A DNA stretch of 64,000 bases, taken from NCBI RefSeq assembly GCF_004122145.1, contig NZ_SBKQ01000005.1, positions 62,001 through 126,000 of the forward strand, written 5' to 3'. The stretch comes from Flavobacterium piscinae. Lineage in GTDB: Bacteria; Bacteroidota; Bacteroidia; Flavobacteriales; Flavobacteriaceae. This document shows positions 62,529-64,000 of the stretch, piece after piece; position 1 is the first letter of the stretch, and every line of letters starts with the position of its first letter. The position numbers and the translations under genes are program-made. The notes under the pieces are model-generated. The model made no database searches. It saw nothing but the letters and a program-made list of their open reading frames with translations, and was not told the DNA's origin.

Positions 62529-63386
62529 CTACTGCAGGAGCATATAATTCAACATTTTAGGCGTTCCATTATAAATATTGATGTCAACCGGTCCCTCAAT
62601 TCCGAGCACTGTTCCTTTTTCCGTGAATTGCCAAATAGTCCAATGGTCTTTGATATCTTCCACAAAAAAATTATAATTGGCAATCCAAAAAGTATACCCT
62701 TTGAACTCTTTTTCAAGAAAATCATTATAATAACTTTCTCCCGAATAAATAATGGGTTTGACGTTGTAATGATTTTCCACTTTGGTCAACCAACGTTTCA
62801 ACCCTACTTTCAAACTGTCAATGGATTGGGTTTTAGGTAAATTTTCAATATCTAAAACAGGTGGAAAATCCCCTTTTTGGAGCTTTACTGTTTTGATGAA
62901 ATTAGTGGCTTGTTGAATTGAATTTTCATTCGGCCGATAGTAATGATAGGCCCCTCGAACAAAACCATTTTCTTTAGCCTTTGTCCAATTTTGTTTAAAG
63001 CGGCCATCTACTTTGTCTTTTCCGGCTGTTGCTCTGATGAAAACAAATTTCAATTGAAAAGTGTCTTCTACTGTTTTGGTTTCTTGCCAATTAATTTTTC
63101 CTTGGTATTCAGAGACATCAAAACCAAAAACTTTCTTCTTGTGGCGTTTTAAAACCTGAAAAATTCGAGCTTCTTCCACTTTGGACGCATTGTAGTTTTC
63201 AATCGCATGTTTAGAACGAAAACTAAAATAATAAGCTAGAGCATCTCGGTAATGATAAGCAGTAATTCCTATGATTAGTAGAATGAAAAAGGTAATGGTA
63301 AAACTGATAATCCAACCCGAAAAAAATGATTTTTTCTTTGTTGAACGCCTTTTAGTCGTCGGTTTTTGTTTGGTTTGCTTTGCCAT
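62529..63386 (-). CDS. GH25 lysozyme-family muramidase
   Basis: 285 aa. Basic cytoplasmic N-terminus, one transmembrane helix (about 24-43), then a GH25 barrel: FGFDVSEYQGKINW, FVFIRATAGKDKVDGRF, GAYHYYRPN and the catalytic LDIE (about residue 178). It would cleave peptidoglycan MurNAc-GlcNAc bonds from the periplasmic face as a membrane-anchored enzyme. Confidence 0.93.
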   Translation of the reverse strand: MAKQTKQKPTTKRRSTKKKSFFSGWIISFTITFFILLIIGITAYHYRDALAYYFSFRSKHAIENYNASKVEEARIFQVLKRHKKKVFGFDVSEYQGKINWQETKTVEDTFQLKFVFIRATAGKDKVDGRFKQNWTKAKENGFVRGAYHYYRPNENSIQQATNFIKTVKLQKGDFPPVLDIENLPKTQSIDSLKVGLKRWLTKVENHYNVKPIIYSGESYYNDFLEKEFKGYTFWIANYNFFVEDIKDHWTIWQFTEKGTVLGIEGPVDINIYNGTPKMLNYMLLQ

Positions 63387-63407
63387 AAAGAAAGAAAGAC
63401 AAAACGA

Positions 63408-64000
63408 CTAAGTAGTCATTTTATTTTGAATGACAGACATCAAAACATAAAGTAGAATAATTAAAGGCAAGGCAACAATTTGCAATACCAACAACAAAAC
63501 GACTGATAAAATTAAGAATAGTATTTGGAATTTATTGTTTTGCCATGAAAAGCTCTTCATTTTCAGTGAGAAAAGTGGTATTTCAGCATTTAAGATATAG
63601 GCACTAAAAATAGCAATACCTATTAATAGATAAGGATTGCTTAGGATACTATATAAAACTTCAAATTGCGTGTGATTCATGATTACGGGAATACTCATTA
63701 TTAACAAAGCATTGGCGGGCGTAGGTAATCCAATAAAAGAATCGGTTTGACGCGTATCGATATTAAATTTTGCTAAACGATAGCAGGAACCCAAGGTGAT
63801 GATAAATCCGGCTAATGGTAAAATATGGTTCATCGGAAAATAAGCATCCAAAACTGAAATTCCTTCATTTTGGTATTTGAATATCAATTGAAACATAGTA
63901 AAGCCAGGCACTACACCACTCGTTATCATATCGGCCAATGAATCCAATTGAACACCAAGCGGACTTTGCACTTTAAAAATTCTAGCAAAAAAACCATCAA
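63408..64000 (-). CDS. CDP-alcohol phosphatidyltransferase, 3' part (PssA-like)
   Basis: The frame runs off the window. The visible end shows the complete family motif DG-x2-AR-x8-G-x3-D-x3-D beginning at the window edge (DGFFAR ... GVQLDSLAD) followed by MITSGVVPG, four to five membrane helices and a long C-terminus. This spacing and MITSGVVPG are typical of Bacteroidota CDP-diacylglycerol-serine O-phosphatidyltransferases, so PssA is the likely identity. The start lies beyond 64000. Confidence 0.85.
   Translation of the reverse strand, partial: DGFFARIFKVQSPLGVQLDSLADMITSGVVPGFTMFQLIFKYQNEGISVLDAYFPMNHILPLAGFIITLGSCYRLAKFNIDTRQTDSFIGLPTPANALLIMSIPVIMNHTQFEVLYSILSNPYLLIGIAIFSAYILNAEIPLFSLKMKSFSWQNNKFQILFLILSVVLLLVLQIVALPLIILLYVLMSVIQNKMTT

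Overview
The window looks like a chromosomal segment of a Flavobacteriaceae bacterium (Bacteroidota, Flavobacterium-like). This rests on AT-rich intergenic DNA, TAnnTTTG-type -7 promoter boxes, type IX secretion (T9SS) sorting domains, a futalosine-independent menaquinone (men) cluster, paired DUF1501/DUF1800 genes and many Bacteroidota-specific small proteins. No tools were run; family calls come from motifs read in the translations.

Layout. (1) 1-5.9 kb: menaquinone block on the minus strand (menB, two bacterial-PH-domain membrane proteins, menA, an MBL-fold hydrolase, menC). (2) 6.1-13.3 kb: secreted protein, papain-like peptidase and PH-domain protein on plus; serine hydrolase; then CvfB-like RNA-binding protein, DUF1501 and DUF1800 on minus. 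(3) 13.9-22.5 kb: accessory, defence-like block on minus: a split HipA (kinase plus separate N-terminal domain), a 1067-aa nuclease-methyltransferase (type IIG/ISP-like), a 191-aa unknown, a DUF6119/TIGR04141-like protein and a 261-aa unknown. (4) 22.7-25.9 kb: a module with a 498-aa protein carrying motifs A, B and C of the Pol A/T7 RNA polymerase palm, a 249-aa protein of a recurrent Flavobacteriia family, repeat-rich DNA and a 65-aa protein. (5) 25.9-45.0 kb: a cassette-like array. Mostly single, unrelated plus-strand genes (Crp regulator with glyoxalase, DUF4375, cytochrome c, lipoproteins, S74 fibre-like protein, DUF1801, delta-60 repeat T9SS protein, alpha/beta hydrolases, LamG protein, GNATs) are separated by recurring spacer repeats of about 100-270 bp with conserved hairpins, plus gene fragments and spacers without genes. 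(6) 45.2-64 kb: ordinary core genome: DUF2975/XRE pair, serine hydrolase, DUF3667, tRNA-Thr, manA, peroxiredoxin, queD, idi, FAD oxidoreductase, T9SS protein, DUF2891, recQ, kdsD-tatC-AhpD-like, lptB, GH25 lysozyme and the end of a CDP-alcohol phosphatidyltransferase gene.

The best candidates for something undescribed are the spacer-delimited gene array (25.9-43.8 kb), which behaves like a cassette array although no integrase and no canonical attC site were recognised, and the polymerase-motif module (22.7-25.9 kb). The block at 13.9-22.5 kb is a plausible defence island with two or three unassigned proteins.
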